Source of the DNA: Bhargavaea cecembensis
GTDB taxonomy: Bacteria > Bacillota > Bacilli > Bacillales_A > Planococcaceae
Assembly: GCF_000826125.2 (NCBI RefSeq)
Contig: NZ_LN651373.1
Location: 1,981,428 to 2,020,446 of the forward strand
Length of the DNA stretch: 39,019 bases
Direction: 5' to 3'
Shown: one piece after another, positions 16,876-24,396 of the stretch
Numbering within the stretch: position 1 is the first letter of the stretch
Layout: each line of letters opens with the position of its first letter
Translations under genes and position numbers: made by a program
The notes under the pieces: generated by a model
Databases searched by the model: none
Told to the model about the DNA's origin: nothing
What the model saw: only the letters and a program-made list of their open reading frames with translations

Positions 16876-17523
16876 TTGATCCTGGAAGAGATCATGTCAA
16901 AAGAGGTCTACACCCTGAAACAGGAAAACTCCATCAAGGATGCGCTCCGGCTCATGGAGGACAAAAAGATCCGCCATCTGCCGATCGTGACAGACGACGG
17001 AGCGGTGTCGGGGCTGGTGACGGACCGGGATATCAAGCAGGCGGTCCCGTCCACCCTGATCGGCAAGCAGGATTCCGGTCTATATGACACTCCCCTTTCA
17101 GAAATCATGACAAGGGACCCGATGGTCGGGCATCCGCTTGACTTTGTCGAAGATGCGGCGGTGCTGTTTTATGAGAATGAGTTCGGCTGCCTCCCCGTCG
17201 TATCAGGCGGGCGGCTCGTCGGGATCATCACGGAGACGGACCTGCTTTATACATACATCGAGCTGACCGGGGCGAGCCAGCCCGGTTCGCAGATGGAGGT
17301 CCGGGTGCCGGACGTGGCAGGAGTGCTGTTCGGCGTATCGAAAGTGTTCTACCGGCATAACTCGAACGTCCTGAGCGTGCTCGTCTATCCCGACAAAGAC
17401 AGTTCCACCCATAAGATTCTCGTCATCCGGGTCAAGACGATGAACCCGCTCCCGATCATCGAAGATCTGCGCAAGGAAGGATATGAAGTGCTATGGCCGA
17501 ACGTACCTGGGATCGACCGATAA
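16876..17523 (+). CDS. acuB: Acetoin/acetate utilisation protein AcuB
   Basis: Small regulatory-type protein with two CBS domains (about 1-60 and 75-130; note IRHLPIV and FGCLPVVS) and a C-terminal ACT-like part with VRVKTMNPLP. Its biochemical role is unsettled; it belongs to the acuABC group in B. subtilis. The start is TTG at 16876 (MILEEIMSKEVYTL), chosen because homologues begin there and AGGGAGTGAG precedes it; a GTG nine bases earlier overlaps that site. Its 3' end overlaps acuC by 31 bp. No promoter is visible between the array and the start, so transcription probably comes through the array from acuA. Confidence 0.92.
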   Translation: MILEEIMSKEVYTLKQENSIKDALRLMEDKKIRHLPIVTDDGAVSGLVTDRDIKQAVPSTLIGKQDSGLYDTPLSEIMTRDPMVGHPLDFVEDAAVLFYENEFGCLPVVSGGRLVGIITETDLLYTYIELTGASQPGSQMEVRVPDVAGVLFGVSKVFYRHNSNVLSVLVYPDKDSSTHKILVIRVKTMNPLPIIEDLRKEGYEVLWPNVPGIDR

Positions 17524-18686
17524 AGAGAGCCGCATTCGTCTATTCGGACGGCCAGCTCGACTATAAGTTCTCCGATACCCATCCCTTCAATCAAAAGCGG
17601 CTTGTCCTGACTGCGGATCTTCTAAAGAGCATCGGGGCCCTCCCCGATTCCGCATTGGTCCGCCCCCGGATGGCCTCCGATGAAGAACTCGCCCTCATTC
17701 ACGACGAGCGGTACATCGAAGTCGTCAAGAAAGCGGGACGCGGGGAGATCCCCCAGGACGTTGCCGAAAACTACGGAATCGGCACGGAAGACACCCCGAT
17801 TTTCCCCGACATGCACGAAGCGAGCGCCATGCTCGTCGGGGGGACGCTGACCGCTGTCGATGAAGTGATGGAGGGCCGTGCGAGGCATGCGCTGAATCTC
17901 GGCGGGGGGCTTCATCACGGGTTCCGCGGAAAGGCTTCCGGCTTTTGCGTTTATAACGACAGCTCAGTCGCCATCCGGTATATGCAGCAAAAATACGGGG
18001 CCCGTGTGCTTTATATCGACACCGACGCCCATCACGGCGACGGAGTGCAATGGAGCTTTTATGACGATCCGGACGTCTGCACGGTTTCCATCCATGAGAC
18101 GGGCCGCTACCTGTTCCCGGGGACCGGTGCAATTACGGAGAGGGGCAGCGGGAAAGGATACGGGTTCTCGTTCAATTTTCCGATTGACGCATTCACAGAG
18201 GATGAGTCGTTCCTGGATATTTACAGAACGGGCGTGACGGAGATCGCGGAGTTTTTCAAGCCGGATGTCATTCTCACCCAGAACGGGGCGGATGCCCATT
18301 ACTTCGATCCCCTCACCCACCTGTACAGCACGATGAAGACGTACCGCGAAATCCCGAAGCTGGCACAGGAGCTGGCAGAGAAATACTGCGACGGCCGCTG
18401 GATCGCCGTCGGCGGAGGCGGCTATGACATCTGGCGGGTCGTTCCGCGTGCCTGGTCGCTCATCTGGCTGACGATGAGTGGAATCGAGCAGCCGGCCGGG
18501 CCGCTGCCGCAGGACTGGCTCGACCTGTACGGGCCGCAGTCGCCTGTCCCGCTCATGCCTGACTGGGATGATCCGGATCCGCTTTATGAGCCGATCCCCA
18601 GGAAGGCGGAGATCACGGAGAAGAACCGGCACATGCTGGACAAGGCACTCCATCTGATCCGCAGCGAACAGGAAAACAGAGGATGA
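17493..18686 (+). CDS. acuC: AcuC deacetylase (class I histone deacetylase fold)
   Basis: Zinc-dependent protein deacetylase which reactivates acetylated AcsA in B. subtilis. Of 397 residues. The HDAC catalytic elements are present: His141-His142 in LHHGF, the metal ligands in DTDAHHGDG (Asp178, His180), GADAH near 264-268, and the GGGGYD turn near 310. The ATG at 17493 lies within the acuB end, preceded by AAGGAAGGA, so the pair is translationally coupled. A strong hairpin shared with ccpA follows the stop. Confidence 0.96.
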   Translation: MAERTWDRPIKRAAFVYSDGQLDYKFSDTHPFNQKRLVLTADLLKSIGALPDSALVRPRMASDEELALIHDERYIEVVKKAGRGEIPQDVAENYGIGTEDTPIFPDMHEASAMLVGGTLTAVDEVMEGRARHALNLGGGLHHGFRGKASGFCVYNDSSVAIRYMQQKYGARVLYIDTDAHHGDGVQWSFYDDPDVCTVSIHETGRYLFPGTGAITERGSGKGYGFSFNFPIDAFTEDESFLDIYRTGVTEIAEFFKPDVILTQNGADAHYFDPLTHLYSTMKTYREIPKLAQELAEKYCDGRWIAVGGGGYDIWRVVPRAWSLIWLTMSGIEQPAGPLPQDWLDLYGPQSPVPLMPDWDDPDPLYEPIPRKAEITEKNRHMLDKALHLIRSEQENRG

Positions 18687-18688
18687 AA

Positions 18689-18726
18689 AACGGCCCGGAA
18701 GGCGATGGTTCGCCTTCCGGGCCGTT
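18689..18726. terminator. Bidirectional terminator between acuC and ccpA
   Basis: A 17-bp perfect stem (AACGGCCCGGAAGGCGA and its complement) with a TGGT loop. It lies between convergent genes. T-runs are short on both sides, but the AAAAA on the plus strand gives a T-run for the ccpA direction. Confidence 0.85.
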
Positions 18727-18740
18727 CTCTGTCCGTGCTG

Positions 18741-19730
18741 TCATTTTGCCGATTCCCGTTCTTCTATCCGGTGCGGAAGAACGACGGTCGGATCTTCGAT
18801 TTCTTCATTGCTCATATACTTCGTCAGAAGGCGCATGGATACCGCGCCGATGTCGTAAAGCGGAATGACCACGGAAGTCAGACGCGGTCTGACCATCCGG
18901 GCGAGCTTCGTGTTTTCAAAGCCGATGACATCCACGTCCCCCGGAACCGAAAGACCGGCATCCAGCACTCCGTGGATGACGCCGATCGCCAGCTCGTCGC
19001 TGCCCGCAAATACACCGTCCGGCCTGCGGTCGGTCGCATGCCATGCCTCGAGCGCCGCATCGTAAGAATCATCGATCTCGAAGATGAGCTCCTCATCAAC
19101 CGGTATTCCCGCCTCCTTCAGCGCATCTTTGTACCCCTCCAGGAGGAAGTCACGGTTGATTACTGTATCGAACGGGCCGGAGACGAAGGCCACTTCCTTG
19201 TCCCGGTTGCCGATCAGGCGCGAAACCGCCTCGCGTGCGGCCCCCCGGTAATCGATGTTGACGGACGGGATCTTGCCTTCCGGATCGATGGTGCCCGCCA
19301 GGACGACCGGTACGGATGACCGGCTGATCTCCTCGCGAAGTGCCGGCGTGATCGAGTCGCTCATCATGACAATCCCGTCAACCTGCTTGCCGAGCATCGT
19401 TTCCAGAAGACGGATTTCCTTGTCTTCATTCTGGTCGGAGTTCGACAGGATGATGTTGTACTCATACATGGTCGCAATGTCCTCGATGCCCCGCGCCAAC
19501 TCCGCATAGAAGCCTTTCGAGATGTCGGGGATGATGACGCCCACAGTGGTCGTCTTCTTGCTGGCCAGCCCTCTGGCCACCGCGTTTGGACGGTAACCGA
19601 GACGTTCAATCGCTTCTTTCACCTTTTTCCGGGTGGCCGGCTTGACGTTCGGATTTCCGTTGACGACGCGCGAGACGGTCGCCATGGAAACGTTCGCCTC
19701 CCGGGCCACGTCGTAAATCGTTACAGTCAT
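18741..19730 (-). CDS. ccpA: Catabolite control protein A
   Basis: LacI-family global regulator of carbon catabolism which binds cre sites with HPr-Ser-P. The 329 residues begin with the LacI helix-turn-helix [20 protein letters not shown] and the hinge helix [12 protein letters not shown], followed by a periplasmic-binding-like core. Length and sequence fit CcpA throughout. The ATG follows GGAGGGA. It lies downstream of aroA on the same strand, as in B. subtilis, but motPS-like genes are not found between them. A promoter with an adjoining inverted repeat lies upstream. Candidate targets in this window are the cre-like sites before acuA and aroA. Confidence 0.96.
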   Translation of the reverse strand: MTVTIYDVAREANVSMATVSRVVNGNPNVKPATRKKVKEAIERLGYRPNAVARGLASKKTTTVGVIIPDISKGFYAELARGIEDIATMYEYNIILSNSDQNEDKEIRLLETMLGKQVDGIVMMSDSITPALREEISRSSVPVVLAGTIDPEGKIPSVNIDYRGAAREAVSRLIGNRDKEVAFVSGPFDTVINRDFLLEGYKDALKEAGIPVDEELIFEIDDSYDAALEAWHATDRRPDGVFAGSDELAIGVIHGVLDAGLSVPGDVDVIGFENTKLARMVRPRLTSVVIPLYDIGAVSMRLLTKYMSNEEIEDPTVVLPHRIEERESAK

Positions 19731-19747
19731 ATCGATGATCCCTCCGA

Positions 19748-19770
19748 TGAAAACACTTCGTTTGTTTTCA
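19748..19770. promoter_or_regulatory. Inverted repeat at the ccpA promoter
   Basis: TGAAAACA (19748-19755) and TGTTTTCA (19763-19770) are perfect inverted arms around 7 bp. The arms resemble cre half-sites but are set wider than in a normal cre. It abuts the -10 box, covering the start point. Confidence 0.6.
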
Positions 19771-19797
19771 TTTTACGCTAAGTTTGCCCCAACTCAA
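19770..19797 (-). promoter_or_regulatory. SigA-type promoter of ccpA
   Basis: Minus-strand TTGAGT, 16-bp spacer, TAAAAT, 40 bp before the ccpA start. Confidence 0.65.
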
Positions 19798-19850
19798 AGC
19801 CTTACAGCAAAAACAGTCCCATTCGGGTGCGCCCTTTCTCCGCTGCGGCT

Positions 19851-19955
19851 GATAAAGATAAGGCTTCCCGGGATAAAGATAACGCTTCAGCCGATATAGA
19901 TAACGCTCGCCGGGATAAAGATAACGTTCCGGCCAATAAAGATAACGCTTCATGG
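19851..19955. repeat. Five tandem 21-bp repeats, between ccpA and aroA
   Basis: Five units of exactly 21 bp with the core GATAAAGATAACGCTTC. Read on the minus strand the units contain CGTTATCTTTATC followed by GGCTGAAG, which closely matches the repeats at 31504-31608. The run lies between the ccpA promoter and the aroA terminator and does not overlap a credible gene. Confidence 0.9.
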
Positions 19956-19997
19956 CCAGTGGCCACCCCGCTCCCTGTGCATGCGCTCTCGGGATGC

Positions 19998-20028
19998 AAA
20001 AAAGCCGGAACGTTGAAGTTCCGGCTTT
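19998..20028 (-). terminator. Intrinsic terminator of aroA
   Basis: Arms AAAGCCGGAAC and GTTCCGGCTTT with a 6-base loop, followed on the minus strand by a T-run, five bases after the aroA stop. Confidence 0.92.
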
Positions 20029-20032
20029 CGGG

Positions 20033-21118
20033 TCACACGAGGATCGCGTGGGATTTCATGAATTTCTGAAGTTCGCTGTAGAACTCGTCGAACTGTTCGA
20101 GGTTCATCTGCTGCTGGGCATCGGAGAGGGCCACGGCCGGATCCGGATGCACTTCCGCCATGACACCGTCGGCTCCGACTGCAATCGCGGCCTTGGCCGT
20201 CGGGAGCAGCAGGTCGCGGCGCCCGGTCGAGTGGGTGACGTCGACGAAGACCGGCAGATGCGTCTCCTGCTTGAGGATCGGCACGGCAGAGATGTCAAGC
20301 GTGTTCCGGGTTGCCCGCTCGTATGTGCGGATTCCCCGCTCGCAGAGCATGATCTGGTCGTTCCCCTGCGAGATGATGTATTCGGCAGCATTGATGAATT
20401 CATCGATCGTCGCAGCGAGCCCGCGCTTCAGAAGAACCGGCTTGCGGACCGACCCGGCCGCCTTCAGAAGTTCGAAGTTCTGCATATTGCGGGCGCCGAT
20501 CTGGATGACGTCCACATAGTCGAGCGCCTCTTCGAGATGTCCGGGGGTGACGATTTCCGATACGACCGCGAGACCGTTTTCTTTCGCCGCCCGGCTGAGG
20601 ATCTTCAGGCCTTCGAGGCCGAGTCCCTGGAAGTCGTAAGGAGACGTGCGGGGCTTGTAGGCGCCGCCGCGGATCAGCTTCTGGCCTTTTGCGGCGACGG
20701 CTTTTGCCACCGTCGACACTTGCTCATAGGATTCGACGGCGCAAGGCCCGAAGATGAATGTCGGGATATCCTGCCCGATCTTCTCGCCGTTCACTTCGAC
20801 GACCGTGTCTTCCTTCTTCTTTTTCCGGGAAACGAGGAGTGCCTTCCGCTGATCCTCCTCCTGTTGTTCAAGTGCAGTTTTGAAGATTTCCTTGAAAATA
20901 TGTTCAACGGTCGATTGAGGCACCGGGCCGTGATTGAAGTCCTTAAGCAAATTGAGCATATGCCGTTCACGGAGAGGGTCATATCGGTTGACACCCTGCT
21001 TTTCCTTTACCTTGCCGATTTCCTGGACCACTTCCGCCCGTTCATTGATGAGACGAAGAATTTCCAGGTTCAGCTCATCCACTTTGCCGCGCAGGCTTTC
21101 CAACTCATTCAGGCTCAT
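20033..21118 (-). CDS. aroA: Bifunctional chorismate mutase / DAHP synthase
   Basis: First enzyme of the shikimate pathway fused to a regulatory chorismate mutase. Residues 1-90 are an AroQ-type helical mutase ([19 protein letters not shown] in two parts). Residues 100-361 form a KDO8P-type DAHP synthase barrel with [28 protein letters not shown] and [10 protein letters not shown]. The fused layout is that of B. subtilis AroA (also called AroG). It is not the EPSP synthase that carries the same symbol in other species. ATG start after AGAGGGGA. A SigA promoter and a perfect cre site lie upstream. Confidence 0.96.
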   Translation of the reverse strand: MSLNELESLRGKVDELNLEILRLINERAEVVQEIGKVKEKQGVNRYDPLRERHMLNLLKDFNHGPVPQSTVEHIFKEIFKTALEQQEEDQRKALLVSRKKKKEDTVVEVNGEKIGQDIPTFIFGPCAVESYEQVSTVAKAVAAKGQKLIRGGAYKPRTSPYDFQGLGLEGLKILSRAAKENGLAVVSEIVTPGHLEEALDYVDVIQIGARNMQNFELLKAAGSVRKPVLLKRGLAATIDEFINAAEYIISQGNDQIMLCERGIRTYERATRNTLDISAVPILKQETHLPVFVDVTHSTGRRDLLLPTAKAAIAVGADGVMAEVHPDPAVALSDAQQQMNLEQFDEFYSELQKFMKSHAILV

Positions 21119-21190
21119 TCCCGTATCCCCTCTCTGTTATCAGTTTCCTACCCTCATCCGGCATTCGGTGCCGGCGGGTATAATGAACCC

Positions 21191-21220
21191 ATTATAGTGG
21201 AGTATGCCTCATTTTGTCAC
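21191..21220 (-). promoter_or_regulatory. SigA-type promoter of aroA
   Basis: Minus-strand GTGACA, 18-bp spacer, perfect TATAAT, about 70 bp before the aroA start. Confidence 0.7.
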
Positions 21221-21252
21221 GCAATATTTGCTGAAAAGTTACACTTTATTTT

Positions 21253-21266
21253 TGTAAACGTTTTCA
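21253..21266. promoter_or_regulatory. Perfect cre site upstream of aroA
   Basis: TGTAAACGTTTTCA fits the TGWNANCGNTNWCA consensus at every position. It is centred about 75 bp upstream of the inferred aroA start point and behind the ytxH terminator. A location this far upstream is more typical of CcpA activation than of repression. Confidence 0.8.
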
Positions 21267-21297
21267 ACTTTCAAAAAGAACCGCCCCATATCAAGGC

Positions 21298-21335
21298 AAA
21301 AGCCCGGAAAGGCGGTGAGGCCATTCCGGGCTTTT
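21298..21335 (-). terminator. Intrinsic terminator of ytxH
   Basis: AAAAGCCCGGAA and TTCCGGGCTTTT arms, just after the ytxH stop on the minus strand. Confidence 0.9.
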
Positions 21336-21340
21336 GGGAA

Positions 21341-22285
21341 TCACGTATTTTTATTGTCTTTTTTGTCGTTTTCAATCTTGGAGATGTGGTTCATGCCCAT
21401 CACTTTGTTGTCACCTTTGTTCTCCGAGTTGTCATACCCGTACGGAGAGTTTCCGGACTTCTGGTCTTTCAGCTCGGATGCATTGTCCGAACCCGACTTC
21501 CCGGATTTTTGGCTGTTCGACCCTGAGTTGCCGCCTGATTTTCCTGATCCGGAATTGGACTTCCCGGATTCCGAACCTGAACCAGAGCCGGAGCCTTTTT
21601 TCTCTGCCATGTCTTGCGCTTGCTGTTTCTTCTCGTCCACCGCATCTTTCATCGCCTCGGCGGCAGAGTTCACCTTATCTTTGCCCGTGTCGATCGCATC
21701 CTGGACTTTCTCGGCGACCGTATCGATGAATTCAATCGGCTCCTCTCCTTCGGAAGAGGCCGTGCCGTCGTCCATCGGGGCGCTCTGGCCTTTCTTCATC
21801 GACTTGACCTTGTCGACCATCTGGCCGGCCTGGCCCTGGATCGTCTTCGTGAGGTCACCTGTCTTTTCCTGTGCCGTTTTCGTCAGGTCTGCCGCTTTGT
21901 CTTTGGCGACAGAGGAAAGTTCGATGCCTTTTTCTTTCAGGTTGCCCGCCTGCGTGGTGACATCTCCGCGGAGTTCCTTGCCGGATTTCGGTGCAAGGAG
22001 GAGGGCAGCGGCTGCGCCGATCAGGCCCCCGATGATGGCGCCGGTCAGGAAACCGCCGCCTCCTTCTTCTTCGCGGTCCTGATTATAGAACGTATCGGCA
22101 TAGTCGTTGCGGTAACGATAATCGTATTCGTTCGGACTGTACATATCGTAAGTGCCGCTGTGTTGTGCGTCATAGTGGTTGCTGTCAAAGTTGCCGTTCG
22201 GGCCGGAGCCGGTGTTGCCCTCGTAGAGGTCCTTGTTATACTGCGGGTCATTGTAGTTCGGTTTCAGCTGGCGGTCTTCATTCAT
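21341..22285 (-). CDS. ytxH: YtxH-domain stress protein
   Basis: Membrane-associated general-stress protein of unknown function. The 314 residues start with a Tyr/Asn/Asp-rich hydrophilic head of about 70, then a glycine-rich membrane helix (GGGGFLTGAIIGGLIGAAAA, about 75-97) and LLLAPKSGKELR, the YtxH signature. Next comes a long Lys/Ala-rich helix resembling LEA-type repeats, and a Ser/Gly/Lys low-complexity tail. It is much longer than the usual YtxH of roughly 150 residues because of head and tail. AAAGGAGG precedes the ATG. It follows ytxG in one operon behind a SigB-like promoter. Confidence 0.88.
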   Translation of the reverse strand: MNEDRQLKPNYNDPQYNKDLYEGNTGSGPNGNFDSNHYDAQHSGTYDMYSPNEYDYRYRNDYADTFYNQDREEEGGGGFLTGAIIGGLIGAAAALLLAPKSGKELRGDVTTQAGNLKEKGIELSSVAKDKAADLTKTAQEKTGDLTKTIQGQAGQMVDKVKSMKKGQSAPMDDGTASSEGEEPIEFIDTVAEKVQDAIDTGKDKVNSAAEAMKDAVDEKKQQAQDMAEKKGSGSGSGSESGKSNSGSGKSGGNSGSNSQKSGKSGSDNASELKDQKSGNSPYGYDNSENKGDNKVMGMNHISKIENDKKDNKNT

Positions 22286-22342
22286 TTCGGTTTCCTCCTT
22301 TTGATGCTGTTAAGTTTTTGGGGTGGTGCCTGTCCGGACGGA

Positions 22343-22825
22343 TTATTGGGCGCCCGGTCCCGGAAGGCGCTTCTGACCGGGAACGGTATACTCGGTCCAG
22401 CCGTCGCTGCCGGCGCCTTTTCTTTCCTTCCACTTGTCGCGGATGCCCATGACAACGTTGCTCCACTGCACGACCTGGGCAATCTTGTCCTCGTTGCGCT
22501 CGACTTCCGCAGAGACGGAGGAAGTGATCCGGCGGACCGAGGAGTTCAGGTTTCCGAATGACTCACCCACGCCCTGCACGGCCTGAACGACCGTGTTGAG
22601 CTTTTCGCTCTTTTCCTGGATATCCTCCGCAAGCAAGTTCGTTTTATGCAAGAGTTCAGTCGACTCTTTCGTCAGGCCCTGCAGCTGTCCTTCGAGCCCG
22701 TCCACTGTTTCTGCCACACTGTTCAGCGTCTTCTTGAGCGAGCCCAGGGTCATGGCAAGGGCGATGCATAAGATCAGGAAAGCGACGGCTGCCACAATCG
22801 CCGCGATGTACAAAAGATTCTCCAT
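22343..22825 (-). CDS. ytxG: YtxG, DUF948 membrane protein
   Basis: 160-residue protein with one N-terminal membrane helix (LLYIAAIVAAVAFLILCIAL, about 4-25) and a long coiled coil up to about 110, typical of DUF948. The function is unknown; the family belongs to the SigB general-stress regulon in B. subtilis. The start at 22825 follows AGGAGG; an earlier in-frame codon lacks a site. It is the first gene of the ytxG-ytxH operon. A ytxJ homologue, present in B. subtilis, is absent. Confidence 0.88.
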   Translation of the reverse strand: MENLLYIAAIVAAVAFLILCIALAMTLGSLKKTLNSVAETVDGLEGQLQGLTKESTELLHKTNLLAEDIQEKSEKLNTVVQAVQGVGESFGNLNSSVRRITSSVSAEVERNEDKIAQVVQWSNVVMGIRDKWKERKGAGSDGWTEYTVPGQKRLPGPGAQ

Positions 22826-22868
22826 GCCTTTTCCTCCTATCATGTAATGCGCTTATCATATTAACGTT

Positions 22869-22894
22869 GTACCCCTGCCCACAGCGGGATAAAC
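22869..22894 (-). promoter_or_regulatory. SigB-like promoter of ytxGH
   Basis: Minus-strand GTTTAT, 14-bp spacer, GGGTAC, 43 bp before ytxG. This fits the general-stress consensus GTTTAA-N12-15-GGGTAT with one change in each box. B. subtilis ytxGHJ is SigB dependent. Confidence 0.75.
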
Positions 22895-22939
22895 GCTCCT
22901 CGGTACCTATTCGACACCCGATCCCCCGACTCCTTCAAA

Positions 22940-22979
22940 GAAAAAAAGACAGCCGGCAAAAGCTGCTCAGGCTGTCTTT
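22940..22979 (-). terminator. Intrinsic terminator of murC
   Basis: AAGACAGCC and GGCTGTCTT arms followed by seven T on the minus strand. The first arm overlaps the last codons and stop of murC. Confidence 0.85.
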
Positions 22980-24280
22980 CCTTCCTTGACAAGTGAAGTG
23001 AATGCTTTCTCGTATTTCTGTACGTCTCCCGCTCCCATGAAAAGAAGCACGGCATCATCGTGTTCCAGCAGCCGTTCTACATCGCCGACTGAAAGGATCC
23101 GGCTTCCCTCGATCTTCGAAGACAGATCATCGATGGTCAGATCGCCGTTCTGCTCTCTTGCCGATCCGAAGATTTCACAGAGGTAGACCTGGTCGGCCTC
23201 CCCCAGGCTTTCGGCAAACTCTTCGAGGAACTTGGCCGTTCTTGTGAAGGTGTGCGGCTGGAAGATCGCCACGATTTCACGGCCGGGATACTTTTGGCGC
23301 GCAGATTGCAGCGTCGCGCGGATCTCTGTCGGGTGATGGGCGTAATCGTCGATGATGACCCGCTCCCCCACCTTCGTTTCCGTGAACCGGCGTTTTACGC
23401 CGCCGAACGTGTCGAGCCTTTCCTGGATGATCTCAGCCGGAATGTCCTCGTAATGGCAGAGGGAAATGACCGACAGAGCGTTCAGGACTGCGTGGTCGCC
23501 GGTCTGCGGAACATGGAAAGTGTAATACGACTCGTTCCGCACGCGGACGTCAAATGTCGTACCCGATTCAGTACGCCGGAGATTATGGGCGACGAAGTCA
23601 TTTTCGGCAGAAAACCCGTAGTAGATCACAGGAACACTTGCCTGGATCCGCTGGAGCTGATCATCGTCCCCGCAGGCGATCAGGCATTTCTTCACCTTCC
23701 AGGCCATCTCCTGGAAAGCGTCGAACACATCATCCACGTCTGCAAAATAGTCGGGGTGGTCAAAGTCGATATTCGTCATGATGGCATAGTCAGGGTCATA
23801 GGCGAGGAAATGGCGCTTGTATTCGCAAGCCTCCAGGACGAAGTACCGTCCGTCGGGATCGCCTTTTCCGGTGCCGTCCCCGATCAGATAGGTCGTCGGT
23901 CCGTATCCCGCCAGCACATGGGCCAACAGTCCGGTCGTGGACGTCTTGCCGTGCGAGCCGGTCACCGCCACCGAGATGAATTGATCCATATAGTCCCCGA
24001 GGAACTCATGATAGCGGATGACTTCAAGTCCGAGCTCCCTTGCCCTTACGAGTTCGGGGTGCTCATCCGGAAAAGCATTTCCCGCGATGACGGTCAGCCC
24101 TTCATGGATATTTTCTGCACTGAACGGCAAGATGAGGATGCCTCGCTCTTTCAGCGGCTCCTCGGTGAAGAAATATTTTTCAACGTCCGACCCCTGGACC
24201 TTTTTTCCGGTGTCGTGAAGAATCTGGGCTAGCGAACTCATTCCCGATCCCTTGATGCCGGTAAAGTGGAAAACTGTCAT
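22967..24280 (-). CDS. murC: UDP-N-acetylmuramate--L-alanine ligase
   Basis: Adds L-alanine to UDP-MurNAc in the cytosolic phase of peptidoglycan synthesis. Of 437 residues, it carries the N-terminal GIKGSGM Rossmann loop (8-14), the ATP-binding GSHGKT (108-113), and the Mur ligase C-terminal part with [10 protein letters not shown] and QPHTFTRT. Length is normal for Bacillales. ATG start after GGGAGGT. It lies downstream of sftA as in B. subtilis (ytpT-murC). Confidence 0.97.
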   Translation of the reverse strand: MTVFHFTGIKGSGMSSLAQILHDTGKKVQGSDVEKYFFTEEPLKERGILILPFSAENIHEGLTVIAGNAFPDEHPELVRARELGLEVIRYHEFLGDYMDQFISVAVTGSHGKTSTTGLLAHVLAGYGPTTYLIGDGTGKGDPDGRYFVLEACEYKRHFLAYDPDYAIMTNIDFDHPDYFADVDDVFDAFQEMAWKVKKCLIACGDDDQLQRIQASVPVIYYGFSAENDFVAHNLRRTESGTTFDVRVRNESYYTFHVPQTGDHAVLNALSVISLCHYEDIPAEIIQERLDTFGGVKRRFTETKVGERVIIDDYAHHPTEIRATLQSARQKYPGREIVAIFQPHTFTRTAKFLEEFAESLGEADQVYLCEIFGSAREQNGDLTIDDLSSKIEGSRILSVGDVERLLEHDDAVLLFMGAGDVQKYEKAFTSLVKEGKTA

Positions 24281-24337
24281 TGTGAAACCTCCCGGGATGT
24301 GAATGATCCCTCATTGCAGCCGAATTAGGCGCAATCC

Positions 24338-24366
24338 ATTATATCATCAAAGCGATGCACGCCGAA
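24338..24366 (-). promoter_or_regulatory. Probable murC promoter
   Basis: Minus-strand TGATATAAT is an extended, perfect -10 box about 58 bp before murC. The -35 region (TTCGGC at 17 bp) is poor. It falls between the end of sftA and murC. Confidence 0.55.
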
Positions 24367-24396
24367 AAGCGTATTTCCTGTATTTTTTCCATCCGT

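Noticed and set aside
19768..19999. Small Tyr/Leu- or Ser/Leu-repeat proteins over the 21-bp repeats, and similar Cys-rich ones at 31.5 kb
   Set aside because: The periodic peptide follows from a 21-bp repeat unit, every frame is equally periodic, and no ribosome site is present.
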